Assembly: GCA_002471575.1 (NCBI GenBank)
Contig: DKQG01000050.1
Span: 1,167 to 65,166, forward strand
Length of the DNA: 64,000 bases
Reading direction: 5' to 3'
Source of the DNA: Alphaproteobacteria bacterium UBA7314
GTDB lineage: Bacteria; Pseudomonadota; Alphaproteobacteria; MPNO01; UBA830
Shown here one piece after another: positions 27,231 through 38,730 of the stretch. Each line of letters starts with the position of its first letter. Position 1 is the stretch's first letter. The position numbers and the translations under genes are program-made. Under the pieces are notes generated by a model. It did not search any database and was not told where the DNA came from. It was given only the letters and a program-made list of their open reading frames with translations.

Positions 27231-30089
27231 TCAGGTGATGAGGGCTTCCTCGACCAGCGCCTGCTGTTCACTGGTGTGTTTGCCGAATGACCCCGTCGCC
27301 GGAGACGCCGCTTCGGGCCGACCAGCATAGACCGGGCGTTCGGCCTTGATATGAACATTGCCCAGAAGTTCCTCGATCCGCCGGTCGAGATAGGTCCACG
27401 CGCCCATGTTCTTCGGTTCTTCCTGGCACCAGACGACATCGGCATTGGGATATTTCTTCAGCTCTTTGGCCAGCGACACGCTGGGGAACGGATAAAGCTG
27501 TTCCATCCGTATCAGCGCAACATTGGAAATATTCATTTCGTCTCGCGCCGCTAGCAGGTCGTAATAGACCTTGCCGCTGCAAAGCACGACGCGCTTTACC
27601 TTGGTGCACGCGACCAGATCGCCGGTTTCGGGCAACACCCTGTTGAACGACGTGCCGGGGCCGAATTCTTCAAGCTTCGATACCGCCTGCTTGTGCCGCA
27701 GCAGCGATTTCGGCGTTACGATCACCAGCGGCTTACGAAATTCACGCCGAATTTGCCGACGGAGCGCATGAAAGTAATTCGCCGGCGTCGTGATGTTGCA
27801 GACCTGCCAGTTGTCTTCCGCGCAGAGTTGGAGATAGCGTTCCAGACGGGCTGAAGAATGCTCCGGACCCTGCCCTTCGAAGCCGTGCGGCAGCAACATC
27901 ACCAGACCCGACATGCGCAACCACTTGGATTCACCGGACGAGATGAACTGGTCGAAAATGAACTGCGCGCCATTGGCGAAATCGCCGAACTGCGCTTCCC
28001 ACATCACCAGAACGTCCGGATCGGCAAGCGAGAGGCCGTATTCGAAACCCAGCACGGCCGCTTCCGACAGCGTCGAATTACGCGCGATGAACTTTGCCTG
28101 TTCGCCGGGACGGATCTGTTCCAGCGGGATGAACGGCGCTTCAGTTTCCTGATCGGTGAGAACGACGTGGCGCTGCGAGAACGTGCCGCGGGCAACGTCC
28201 TGGCCGCTCAGCCTAACCAGGTGGCCTTCGGTCAACAGCGTGCCGAAGGCCAAGGATTCACCGGTCGCCCAGTCGATGCGTTCGCCGGCTTCCAGCGCCT
28301 TTCTGCGGTTGTCAAAGAACCGCCGGAGCTTGCTGTTCAGGTTAAAATCTTTCGGCACGGTCGAGATCGCCTCGCCGACCTCCATCAGCAGGTCCTGCGA
28401 CACGTCGGTCTGACCCTTGCGTTCCTCCGTGGACGGGGCGGTCGTCAGCCCTTGCCACTTGCCTTCCAGCCAGTCGGCCTTGTTCGGCTTGTAGGATTTC
28501 GATGCTTCGAAATCCTCGTCCAGCCGAGCGCGGACTTTTTCCTGAATCTCGACAACCTGATCCGCGGTAACCACGCCTTCGGCGATCAGCTGATCGGCGT
28601 AGATTTCACGCACCGTCGGATGATCCGCGATGGCGCGGTACATTCTCGGCTGCGTGAACGCCGGCTCGTCGCCCTCGTTGTGGCCGAAGCGGCGGTAGCA
28701 CCACATGTCGATGACCACGTCTTTGCGGAATTCATTGCGGAATTCGGTAGCGATGCGCGCGACGTGGATGACCGCCTCGACGTCGTCGCCGTTGACGTGA
28801 AAGATCGGCGCCTGCGCCATCTTTCCGATTTCCGTCGGATAGCGCGAGCTTCGGGTCGCCGCTGGATTGGTGGTGAAGCCGATCTGATTATTGACGACGA
28901 CGTGGATCGTGCCGCCCGTTCGGTAGCCCTTGATGTCGGACAGGCCAAAGGTTTCAGCGACGATGCCCTGACCGCCGAACGCGGCGTCGCCATGCATCAG
29001 CAGGCCCAGCACCTTGCGCCGTTCCTTGTCGCCGCGCTGACGCTGTTTGGCGCGGACCTTGCCGACCACCACGGGATCGACCGCTTCGAGATGCGACGGG
29101 TTGGCGGCCAGCGACAGGTGAACCTGCTTGCCGTCGAACTCCCGGTCGGCGGACGTGCCGAGATGATATTTGACATCGCCCGACCCCTGGACTTCTTCCG
29201 GCGTCGCCGCCGTGCCCTGGAATTCGGAGAAGATCGCCGCGAACGGTTTGTTCATGACATTGGCGAGCACGTTCAGCCGGCCGCGATGAGGCATGCCGAT
29301 GACGACTTCCTCGACGCCGAGCTGGCTGCCGCGTTTCAGGATCTGTTCCAGCCCGGGCACCAGCGCCTCCCCGCCGTCGAGCCCGAAACGCTTGGTCCCG
29401 GTGTGTTTCACGTGCAGGAACTGTTCGAACTGTTCCGCCTCAGTCAGACGTTCGAGTATGGTCACCTTCCCGATATCGGTAAAATCGGTCTGATTGCCGA
29501 TCGCCTCGATCCGGTCCTGAATCCAGACCTTTTCCTCAGTCGAGGTGATATGCATGTACTCGACGCCGATATGACCGCAGTAGGTCGACCGCACGCGTTC
29601 GACGATATCGCGCAGCGGTGCCTTTTCGCCAAGACCGAGCCGGTCGTGGATATAGATCTCGCGGTCGTAATCCACCTCCGAGAATCCGTAGGATTCAGGG
29701 TCGAGCTCGGTATGGCTGAGCGGCTGTTCCAGACCCAGCGGATCGAGCTCGGCGTAAAGATGCCCGCGCACGCGGTGCGACCTGATGATCATCAGCGCCT
29801 GTATGGAATCGCGGGTGACGTCGCTGAGATTCGCGCCGTGGCTGCCCGGCGCGGTGGCGCCGTTGGTGCTGAGCACCTCGGCCCCGATCACCGCCGTTTC
29901 GCGCGGCGACCAGCTGGCCCCGATCAGATCCTTCAGGACATCCGGTGCCTCGTCCTTCAGTTCTTCGAAGAACGTCGCCCATTCGGGATCCACCGTCGCC
30001 GGCTTTTCGAGATAGCGTGCGTAAAGCTCAGCAACGAATGTACTATTCGCACTGGTAAGAAAAGAAGTCCGTTCTAGCAGTCCGGTCAT
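27231..30089 (-). CDS. sucA: 2-oxoglutarate dehydrogenase E1 component
   Basis: E1 decarboxylates 2-oxoglutarate with thiamine diphosphate in the TCA cycle. The 952-residue protein starts MTGLLERTSFL and has the E1 N-terminal segment AELYARYLEKPATVDPEW. Other family segments are GMPHRGRLNVLANV, HGDAAFGGQG, RFGHNEGDEPAFTQP and QFGDFANGAQ. I use ATG 30089 because family members start here; the frame back to TTG 30122 is not conserved. A 73-base gap separates it from sucD. Confidence 0.96.
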   Translation of the reverse strand: MTGLLERTSFLTSANSTFVAELYARYLEKPATVDPEWATFFEELKDEAPDVLKDLIGASWSPRETAVIGAEVLSTNGATAPGSHGANLSDVTRDSIQALMIIRSHRVRGHLYAELDPLGLEQPLSHTELDPESYGFSEVDYDREIYIHDRLGLGEKAPLRDIVERVRSTYCGHIGVEYMHITSTEEKVWIQDRIEAIGNQTDFTDIGKVTILERLTEAEQFEQFLHVKHTGTKRFGLDGGEALVPGLEQILKRGSQLGVEEVVIGMPHRGRLNVLANVMNKPFAAIFSEFQGTAATPEEVQGSGDVKYHLGTSADREFDGKQVHLSLAANPSHLEAVDPVVVGKVRAKQRQRGDKERRKVLGLLMHGDAAFGGQGIVAETFGLSDIKGYRTGGTIHVVVNNQIGFTTNPAATRSSRYPTEIGKMAQAPIFHVNGDDVEAVIHVARIATEFRNEFRKDVVIDMWCYRRFGHNEGDEPAFTQPRMYRAIADHPTVREIYADQLIAEGVVTADQVVEIQEKVRARLDEDFEASKSYKPNKADWLEGKWQGLTTAPSTEERKGQTDVSQDLLMEVGEAISTVPKDFNLNSKLRRFFDNRRKALEAGERIDWATGESLAFGTLLTEGHLVRLSGQDVARGTFSQRHVVLTDQETEAPFIPLEQIRPGEQAKFIARNSTLSEAAVLGFEYGLSLADPDVLVMWEAQFGDFANGAQFIFDQFISSGESKWLRMSGLVMLLPHGFEGQGPEHSSARLERYLQLCAEDNWQVCNITTPANYFHALRRQIRREFRKPLVIVTPKSLLRHKQAVSKLEEFGPGTSFNRVLPETGDLVACTKVKRVVLCSGKVYYDLLAARDEMNISNVALIRMEQLYPFPSVSLAKELKKYPNADVVWCQEEPKNMGAWTYLDRRIEELLGNVHIKAERPVYAGRPEAASPATGSFGKHTSEQQALVEEALIT

Positions 30090-30162
30090 GACGTCTGGCG
30101 GCTCTGGCGCCGTCCCTTTCAATGCTACTTCACCGGAAAACGCCGGCGCGGCAAGCCCCGTC

Positions 30163-32234
<2,072 letters not shown>

Positions 32235-32283
32235 ATCGTATCCGTATGCTCCTGCGGCATTGCAAAAACGTAAACAAAGTGTG

Positions 32284-32299
32284 TTAAGCGATCATTAAC
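32284..32299. promoter_or_regulatory. Candidate CtrA-binding site upstream of sucC
   Basis: TTAA-GCGATCA-TTAAC matches the alphaproteobacterial CtrA consensus TTAA-N7-TTAAC exactly. It lies about 50 bases before sucC in the mdh-sucC gap. A single palindromic match of eight fixed bases could arise by chance, and no CtrA gene is in the window. Confidence 0.35.
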
Positions 32300-32360
32300 C
32301 ATAATTTCGACGGCCAGACTCGCTCCGGCGCAACCTTCACCGACACGTCACGAAAAAGGT

Positions 32361-33335
32361 CTACTTGCCCTTTTTCGCACCTTCGCGTTCCATTTTCTTG
32401 ACCACATCGACGAGGCCCTGAACCGCCTTGACCGACTTGTTGAACTGGCGTTTTTCGCCCGCGTCGAGTTTGACCTCGACAATCCGCTCGATGCCCTTCG
32501 CACCGATCACAACCGGCACGCCAACATACATGCCCTTCACGCCGTATTCGCCATTCAGCTTAGCGGCGCACGGCAGCACCCGCTTTTTGTCCTTGAGATA
32601 GGAATCCGCCATCGCAATCGCCGCGGAGGCAGGCGCATAGAACGCAGATCCGTTACCGAGCAGGCTGACGATTTCGCCACCGCCGTCGCGCGTCCTCTGG
32701 ACGATTGCGTCCAGTTTCTTCTGCGTCGTCCATTTCATCTTGACCAGATCGGGCAAAGGGATACCTGCAACGGTTGAATAGCGGACTGACGGCACCATAG
32801 TGTCGCCGTGACCGCCGAGGACAAATGCGGTGACATCCTCGACCGAGACATTGAATTCTTCGGCGAGGAAATAGCGGAACCGCGCGCTATCCAGCACGCC
32901 TGCCATGCCGACGACCTTTTTTGCCGGCAAACCCGAATGTTTCTGCAGCGCCCAGACCATGGCGTCGAGCGGGTTGGTGATGCAGATCACAAACGCGTCC
33001 GGCGCGTATTCCTTGATGCCCTTGCCAACCTGTTTCATGACATTGGAATTGATGCCAATCAGATCATCACGGCTCATACCCGGCTTCCGCGGGATGCCAG
33101 CGGTGACAATAACAACGTCGGCACCCTTAATACCGGTATAAGAATTGGCACCGGTGATCCGGGCGTCAAACCCTTCGACGGGGGACGATTCGACGAGATC
33201 AAGCGCCTTCCCTTGCGGGGTGCCTTTCATGATGTCGAACAAGACGATGTCACCGAGCTCTTTAAGTCCGGCGAGGTGCGCCAGCGTGCCGCCAATGTTG
33301 CCGGCGCCGACCAAGGCGATTTTGTTGCGGGCCAT
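32361..33335 (-). CDS. mdh: Malate dehydrogenase
   Basis: Mdh oxidises malate to oxaloacetate with NAD. The 324-residue protein is of the LDH-like type common in alphaproteobacteria. It starts MARNKIALVGAGNIGGTLAHL and has GIPRKPGMSRDDL and the catalytic histidine in VLGGHGDTMVPSVRYS. The longer frame upstream is rejected because the family starts at this ATG, which has GGAAAT nearby. It is upstream of sucCDAB in the same direction. Confidence 0.97.
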   Translation of the reverse strand: MARNKIALVGAGNIGGTLAHLAGLKELGDIVLFDIMKGTPQGKALDLVESSPVEGFDARITGANSYTGIKGADVVIVTAGIPRKPGMSRDDLIGINSNVMKQVGKGIKEYAPDAFVICITNPLDAMVWALQKHSGLPAKKVVGMAGVLDSARFRYFLAEEFNVSVEDVTAFVLGGHGDTMVPSVRYSTVAGIPLPDLVKMKWTTQKKLDAIVQRTRDGGGEIVSLLGNGSAFYAPASAAIAMADSYLKDKKRVLPCAAKLNGEYGVKGMYVGVPVVIGAKGIERIVEVKLDAGEKRQFNKSVKAVQGLVDVVKKMEREGAKKGK

Positions 33336-33529
33336 GAATATTTCCGGGGCTGTTATGAAAAAAGATGTAGCCACCCGCCGGAGGACCGCCGGGACGCAGG
33401 CGTTCTAACGCCGTTAACCACCGAGGGCAAGCGAAAGCGGCAAATCGCGTTCATGTTACGAACGATAATTGAGCAACAGGATGAATTCCGCTCAAAATCA
33501 ACGTCGAATCAGGGATTTGACATATTCAT

Positions 33530-34669
33530 TTAGGCGATACTTCGCGACTGTGTGTACTCTTCCGACTGCATTTCAATCAGCCGCGAAGCGGTGCGTTCGA
33601 ATGCCGCCGCCGTATCACCCTCAGTACAGAGCGCGTCCGGTTCAGCTTCAGCCGAAATGACCATGTTCACCTTGGCCTCGTACAGCGCATCGATCAGCGT
33701 GACCATGCGTTTCGCCTCGTTCCGCTTCGCCGCGGTCAGCAGCGGCACATTTGCCAGGACGACCGTATGATAGGCCTTGGCGATGGCCAGATAGTCCGGC
33801 GCGCCCAGGGTTTTTTCGCATAGATCGGAGAATTCGAAACGGGCGACGCCCTTTGCGGCTTTGGGTACCGCGACGACCCGGCCCATCACGGGTATCTCAT
33901 CGGCTTCGCCCCCCGCATCGTCGGTCAGCGCTGCAAACGCCACATCCAAGGCGGCGGCCGCCTCCGGGCCGAGCGGCGTATAGTAAACGCCCATATCGAC
34001 CAGACGGTCGCGGCGGTAATCACGCTGCGCTTCCAACTCCAGAATATTGATCCGGCCTTTAAGCACATCGATAAACGGCAGGAACCGTTCGCGCTGCAGA
34101 CCGCCCCTGTACAGATTGTCAGGGTGCGTGTTGCTGGTCGCGATCACCACCACGCCCTCTTCGAATAGGGCTTCAAACAGCCGCCCGAGGATCATGGCGT
34201 CGGCGATATTGTCGACTTGGAATTCGTCAAAGCACAGGAGCCATGTGTCCTTGGCGATCTCGGCGGCTATTTTAGGCAGCGGGTCCTGCAACTTGCCGTC
34301 CTTCTGGCGCCAATCGTGCATTGTGCCGTGCATTTCCAGCATGAACTCATGGAAATGCACCCGGCGTTTGTGTTCGCCCGCTACCGCCGAATAAAAAAGG
34401 TCCATCAGCATGGATTTGCCGCGACCGACGGGACCGTAGAGATACAGCCCCTTCGGCGCCGATTTGGCGGGACGCCGGATCAGCCCGAACCGTTCTCGCC
34501 AGCCGCCTCCACTTTCGGGTTCGTATTTCAGGAGCGCGTGCCAGAGCGACTGCAGCTTTTCCACCGCAAGCGCCTGGACAGGGTCGCGATGCAACTCCCC
34601 ATCGGCGACCAAGGTGCGATAGGCAGTTTGTGGATCGGGAACGGTGGAGGATGGAGAAATGTCTGACAA
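33530..34669 (-). CDS. zapE: Cell division protein ZapE (AFG1-like ATPase)
   Basis: ZapE is an ATPase that affects Z-ring stability, with a mitochondrial relative (AFG1/LACE1). The 379-residue product has Walker A YGPVGRGKSMLMDLF near residue 75, HFHEFMLEMH, Walker B LLCFDEFQVDNIADAMIL and sensor segment ATSNTHPDNLYRGGLQRERFLPFI (conserved TSNxxPxxLYxxGLqRxxFlPfI). The start is probably TTG 34669, as no ATG fits the family N-terminus. The mdh gene follows. Confidence 0.92.
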   Translation of the reverse strand: MSDISPSSTVPDPQTAYRTLVADGELHRDPVQALAVEKLQSLWHALLKYEPESGGGWRERFGLIRRPAKSAPKGLYLYGPVGRGKSMLMDLFYSAVAGEHKRRVHFHEFMLEMHGTMHDWRQKDGKLQDPLPKIAAEIAKDTWLLCFDEFQVDNIADAMILGRLFEALFEEGVVVIATSNTHPDNLYRGGLQRERFLPFIDVLKGRINILELEAQRDYRRDRLVDMGVYYTPLGPEAAAALDVAFAALTDDAGGEADEIPVMGRVVAVPKAAKGVARFEFSDLCEKTLGAPDYLAIAKAYHTVVLANVPLLTAAKRNEAKRMVTLIDALYEAKVNMVISAEAEPDALCTEGDTAAAFERTASRLIEMQSEEYTQSRSIA

Positions 34670-35076
34670 AGCGCGGCATGGATAACGGATTCATGCCACG
34701 GATCAAGAAAAATTGCGCGATTTGCCAACCCGGACCTCACCCCCGAGGGTCGGATACATCCAGATAATGCTAATGCCAATACTTTCGGAAGATAAGAACA
34801 ATTCCCCGAGGGGACGGCTCGCGTCCGCCGGTATAGAAAACAGGGAGAGAAACCAGCTTTTCTCCCGCTTGTACTGGTTTGCTATGCTGTTTGTGGCAAG
34901 CCAGAGGCGCCGGTTTCGCAGCGGCTCCACTGGGCTGCTTTGGAGGGCGCCATTGCCGCTCCTCTGCCGATCGGCGGCGGCCATCACGGTCGACCTGCTG
35001 TATATTGTGGTTCCGTTGCTGATGTGCATCGCACTTTATCTCGGCCTCCAGCACGAACGGAAGCACATACTGCAAA
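34670..35076. other. Gene-free stretch between sdhB and zapE
   Basis: No frame here looks like a known protein. A plus-strand frame from 34713 runs on into antisense sdhB and across the terminator, so I reject it. The zapE promoter should lie in the part nearest 34670. Confidence 0.5.
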
Positions 35077-35113
35077 ACAAAAAAAACGCCGGCCCTTTGA
35101 TGCGGGCCGGCGC
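35077..35113 (-). terminator. Intrinsic terminator of the sdhCDAB operon
   Basis: On the minus strand a 9-bp GC stem (CGCCGGCCC / GGGCCGGCG, loop of 8) is followed directly by eight T and a further T-rich tract. It lies about 25 bases after the sdhB stop. This is a textbook rho-independent terminator and the strongest one in the window. Confidence 0.88.
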
Positions 35114-35137
35114 AATCTCTCGTAAGCAGGACCTAAA

Positions 35138-35917
35138 TCAGCGCCGCGCAACCATCGCCTGCTTGATTTCGCCGATTGCCTTGGCGGGGTTGAGATCCTT
35201 CGGGCAGGTCTTAGTACAATTCATAATGGTGTGGCAGCGGTACAACCGGAACGGATCTTCCAGTTCGTCCAGCCGCTCACCTGTCGCTTCGTCTCGCGAA
35301 TCCTGAATCCAGCGATTGGCTTGCAGCAGGATCGCTGGGCCAAGATAGCGGTCGCCATTCCACCAGTAACTGGGGCAGCTCGTCGAGCAGCAGAAACACA
35401 AGATACATTCCCACATCCCGTCCAGCTTTTTGCGTTCTTCAGGCGATTGCAGGCGCTCCTTGCCCGGCGTCGGCTGGGTGTCAGATTTGAGCCACGGTTC
35501 GATCGACCGGTACTGCGCGTACACCTGAGTAAGGTCGGGCACTAGGTCCTTTACCACGGGCATGTGCGGCAGCGGGTAGACCTTAACGTCGTCTTTCACG
35601 TCATCAATATACTTCGTGCAGGCCAGCGTGTTAGTGCCGTCAATGTTCATCGCGCAGGATCCGCAAACGCCTTCGCGGCAGGACCGGCGGAACGTCAGGG
35701 TCGAATCGACCTCGTTCTTGATCTTGATCACTGCGTCGAGAACCATCGGTCCGCAGTCGTCCATGTCGACCTCGTAGGTATCGACCTGAGGGGTCTTTCC
35801 GTCATCACCGTTCCAGCGATAGATCCGGAAGGTTTTGGTGTTTTTCGCCCCCTCCGGCGCGGGCCAGGTTTTGCCCTCGCGGATTTTGGAATTGGCGGGA
35901 AGTGTGAATTCGGCCAT
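35138..35917 (-). CDS. sdhB: Succinate dehydrogenase iron-sulfur subunit
   Basis: SdhB passes electrons from FAD to quinone through three clusters. The 259-residue protein has the [2Fe-2S] cysteines in CREGVCGSCAMNIDG with a later Cys (LACTK). The [4Fe-4S] and [3Fe-4S] ligands lie in CILCFCCSTSCPSYW and CHTIMNCTKTCPKDLNP. It is the last gene of sdhCDAB and is followed by a strong terminator. Confidence 0.98.
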   Translation of the reverse strand: MAEFTLPANSKIREGKTWPAPEGAKNTKTFRIYRWNGDDGKTPQVDTYEVDMDDCGPMVLDAVIKIKNEVDSTLTFRRSCREGVCGSCAMNIDGTNTLACTKYIDDVKDDVKVYPLPHMPVVKDLVPDLTQVYAQYRSIEPWLKSDTQPTPGKERLQSPEERKKLDGMWECILCFCCSTSCPSYWWNGDRYLGPAILLQANRWIQDSRDEATGERLDELEDPFRLYRCHTIMNCTKTCPKDLNPAKAIGEIKQAMVARR

Positions 35918-35927
35918 TGGTGCGTCC

Positions 35928-37724
35928 TCAGTATACCCGTTCCTTGGGGGGAACGGCCTTTACGTCCTCTGTCATAGTTTCGGTGTGGACGGGCCGATAG
36001 TCGATCCGGCTAGTGCCGTCCTCGTTCAGCCACGCATAGGTATGCTTCATCCAGTTCTCGTCGTCCCGGTCGGGGTAATCTTCCCGAGCATGCCCGCCGC
36101 GGCTTTCCTTTCGATTGAGGGCACTGTCGAGACTGACCACTGATTGCGCCAGCAGGTTATCGTATTCCAGCGTCTCGGCGAGATCGGAGTTCCAGATTAG
36201 CGACGTGTCGTTGACCTGGATATCATCGTTCTTGGCCCATAATGCGGTCAGCCGGTCGCGACCCTCCTGCATCAGCTCCTCCGTCCGGAATACGGCGCAA
36301 TGTGCCTGCATGGTGCGTTGCAGTTCCAGCCGCAGTTCCGCCGTTGAAGTGGTACCTTTAGCGAACCGCCGCGCATCGAATTGGGCAAGTTCCTTTTCGC
36401 CCGCGTCCTTAGGCAGCTCGGGCTGTTTCCGACCAGGCGTGACGAGTTCGGCGGCGCGGTCGCCCGCGGCTCTGCCGAACACCACAAGGTCGAGCAGCGA
36501 GTTGGAGCCGAGCCGGTTGGCGCCGTGCACCGAAACGCAGGCCGCTTCACCGATCGCCATGATACCGGGCTGGACTTCCTCCGGCCCACTTGCGCCCGGC
36601 TTAACCATCTCGCCCTGATAGGTCGTCGGGATGCCACCCATGTTGTAGTGCACCGTCGGCAGCACCGGGATCGGTTCCTTGGTCACGTCGACGCCGGCGA
36701 AAATGCGCGCCGTTTCTGAAATGCCCGGCAGGCGTTCGTTGATGACCTTAGAGTCCAGATGCGAGATGTTCAGGTGAATATGGTCCTGGTCGGCGCCGAC
36801 GCCGTTACCGTCGCGGATTTCCATTGTCATGGCTCGGGCGACGACATCGCGCGACGCCAAATCTTTGACCGACGGCGCGTAACGTTCCATGAAGCGTTCG
36901 CCCTGCGAATTCGTCAGGAAACCGCCTTCGCCGCGCACCCCTTCTGTGATCAAGCAACCGGCCCCGTAGATACCGGTCGGGTGGAACTGGATGAATTCCA
37001 TGTCTTCGAGCGGCAAGCCCGCGCGCAGGACCATGGCGGACCCGTCGCCGGTCTGCGTGTGGGCCCCAGTGCACGAGAAATAGGCCCGGCCGTATCCGCC
37101 GGTGGCGATGAGCACCTGGTTGGCGCGGAACCGGTGAATCGTCCCGTCATCCAAGTTCCAGGCCAGTAACCCGCGGCAGACGCCGTCGTCGTCCATGATC
37201 AGGTCGAGACCCATGTACTCGATAAAGAACTCTGCGTCGTGTTTCAGCGACTGCTGATACAGTGTGTGGAGGATAGCGTGGCCGGTACGGTCGGCCGCCG
37301 CAGCGGTACGCTGCGCGGGCGGACCCTCACCGTATTCCGTGGTCATGCCACCGAAAGGTCGCTGGTATATTTCACCCTTTTCGGTACGCGAAAACGGCAC
37401 GCCGTAATGTTCTAGTTCCAATACCGACGGGATAGCCTCACGGCACATGTATTCGATCGCGTCCTGGTCGCCGAGCCAGTCAGCGCCCTTGACCGTGTCA
37501 TAAAAATGCCAGCGCCAGTCGTCGTCGCTCATGTTTCCGAGCGCCGCGGAAATGCCGCCCTGGGCGGCAACCGTGTGGCTGCGGGTCGGAAACACCTTGG
37601 TTATACAGGCGGTGCGCAGACCTTTCAAAGCCATGCCGAACGTCGCCCGCAGCCCGGCGCCGCCAGCGCCGAGAACTACGACGTCATAAGTGTGATCGAT
37701 TATTTGGTATGCGTTGGTATTCAT
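35928..37724 (-). CDS. sdhA: Succinate dehydrogenase flavoprotein subunit
   Basis: SdhA oxidises succinate to fumarate with covalently bound FAD. The 598-residue protein has the N-terminal FAD fingerprint VVLGAGGAGLRATFG. The flavinylated histidine lies in TRSHTVAAQGGI, active-site HPTGIYGAGCLITEG is present, and RLGSNSLLDLVVFG binds FAD. It lies between sdhD and sdhB. Confidence 0.98.
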   Translation of the reverse strand: MNTNAYQIIDHTYDVVVLGAGGAGLRATFGMALKGLRTACITKVFPTRSHTVAAQGGISAALGNMSDDDWRWHFYDTVKGADWLGDQDAIEYMCREAIPSVLELEHYGVPFSRTEKGEIYQRPFGGMTTEYGEGPPAQRTAAAADRTGHAILHTLYQQSLKHDAEFFIEYMGLDLIMDDDGVCRGLLAWNLDDGTIHRFRANQVLIATGGYGRAYFSCTGAHTQTGDGSAMVLRAGLPLEDMEFIQFHPTGIYGAGCLITEGVRGEGGFLTNSQGERFMERYAPSVKDLASRDVVARAMTMEIRDGNGVGADQDHIHLNISHLDSKVINERLPGISETARIFAGVDVTKEPIPVLPTVHYNMGGIPTTYQGEMVKPGASGPEEVQPGIMAIGEAACVSVHGANRLGSNSLLDLVVFGRAAGDRAAELVTPGRKQPELPKDAGEKELAQFDARRFAKGTTSTAELRLELQRTMQAHCAVFRTEELMQEGRDRLTALWAKNDDIQVNDTSLIWNSDLAETLEYDNLLAQSVVSLDSALNRKESRGGHAREDYPDRDDENWMKHTYAWLNEDGTSRIDYRPVHTETMTEDVKAVPPKERVY

Positions 37725-37763
37725 GGCGTTCCTGTTCGCGATCCTAAAATCCCTGCGGCGCTG

Positions 37764-38141
37764 TCAGCCGAGGGCGATCTTGACGATGGAAAAAATGGAG
37801 GCGATGGCAAGCCCAATGGCGGCAAACTTGACTAGCGCAATGGCAGCGATCTTCAACCACTCAGTATGCACGTAATCTTCGAGGACGACCTGTAGGCCGA
37901 GCTGGGCGTGATGAAATACCGCGATTGTCATCAGCACCAGCAGTACCGAAACCACAGGCGTCGCGATCCATTCGCGGAACGCTCCGTAGTCGGCGCCGGC
38001 CATAGCGGCGATAGAAGCGACAAACCAGATAAGGAGCGGTATCAGCGCAACCGCAGTCATCCGCTGCGCCCACCAATGGATCACACCCTCCTTAGCAGAG
38101 CCTAGCCCGCGGACCTTGCCGAGGGGAGAACGAAGACTCAT
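37764..38141 (-). CDS. sdhD: Succinate dehydrogenase membrane anchor subunit
   Basis: This 125-residue protein is the smaller membrane anchor of complex II. It starts MSLRSPLGKVRGLGSAKEG, then HWWAQRMTAVALIPLLIWF, and has three hydrophobic segments. The heme/quinone-side pattern HAQLGLQVVLEDYVH is the family signature. The ATG overlaps the sdhC TGA (TGATG); the longer upstream frame is antisense-type noise inside sdhC. Confidence 0.95.
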   Translation of the reverse strand: MSLRSPLGKVRGLGSAKEGVIHWWAQRMTAVALIPLLIWFVASIAAMAGADYGAFREWIATPVVSVLLVLMTIAVFHHAQLGLQVVLEDYVHTEWLKIAAIALVKFAAIGLAIASIFSIVKIALG

Positions 38142-38536
38142 CACAAGGCTCCCATTGAGGCGTAACCCCAGACCCAAGAAAGAACGGTCAGCGCAATGGA
38201 GGCGACGACCACCAGCCGGCCGTTGCGATAGGCGGCCTCGAGTCCAAAACCCTTGCCGGCATCCCAGAATAGGTGACGGATGCCGTTGCACAGGTGATAG
38301 AACAGCGCAAAGGACCAGCCGAACAGCAGCAGCTTGCCGATTAAGGAGGCGTTGAACGCCTGTATGTCACCAAATGTTCTTTCTCCGGTCGCGGCAGCGA
38401 TAAGCCAGAACACCAGCAGCAACGTCCCCACCGCCAGCGCGATTCCCGTAGCGCGATGCATGATGGACATGACGGAGGTGAGTTGCGGCTTGTAAACCTG
38501 AAGATGCGGGGACAGAGGGCGATTTTGGCTCGCCAT
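38141..38536 (-). CDS. sdhC: Succinate dehydrogenase cytochrome b556 subunit
   Basis: SdhC binds heme b and quinone with SdhD. The 131-residue protein starts MASQNRPLSPHLQVYKPQ and has SIMHRATGIALAVG. The C-terminal HLCNGIRHLFWDAG motif contains the heme-ligand histidine. AGGATCC precedes the chosen ATG; the frame further upstream is not conserved. It is the first gene of sdhCDAB. Confidence 0.96.
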   Translation of the reverse strand: MASQNRPLSPHLQVYKPQLTSVMSIMHRATGIALAVGTLLLVFWLIAAATGERTFGDIQAFNASLIGKLLLFGWSFALFYHLCNGIRHLFWDAGKGFGLEAAYRNGRLVVVASIALTVLSWVWGYASMGAL

Positions 38537-38680
38537 GGATTGGATCCTGTTTTCTTGCTCGACAACGCTGAAACGAATGGATTTTCTCAACCGGATCTAT
38601 TTACGCCGATGGGTGGGTCAAGTCAATCTGAGCCCGGTTTCCCCTGCGATTCGGGCCGCAAAAAAATGTGCGGTCGACTT

Positions 38681-38730
38681 TGTGGACAACCTTGTGGACA
38701 ATTTGTGAACGCGAAATTCGCTTATACACA
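38681..38730. promoter_or_regulatory. DnaA-box cluster upstream of sdhC
   Basis: Two TGTGGACAA elements (38681-38689 and 38693-38701, which read TTGTCCACA on the minus strand) and one exact TTATACACA (38722-38730) lie within 50 bases. A weaker TGTGAACGC sits between them. These match the DnaA-box consensus TT(A/G)TNCACA. The cluster is at the sdhC end of a 1.35-kb gap with few coding signals. It could be part of a replication origin, a DnaA-regulated promoter or a titration site. Confidence 0.5.

Noticed and set aside
27858..30077. A 739-codon open frame antisense to sucA
   Set aside because: It mirrors the real gene in a GC-rich genome, is rich in Arg, His, Asp and Leu, and has no family motif.
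34713..35306. A 197-codon plus-strand frame with a hydrophobic stretch between zapE and sdhB
   Set aside because: It runs through the sdh terminator and into antisense sdhB and has no family resemblance.
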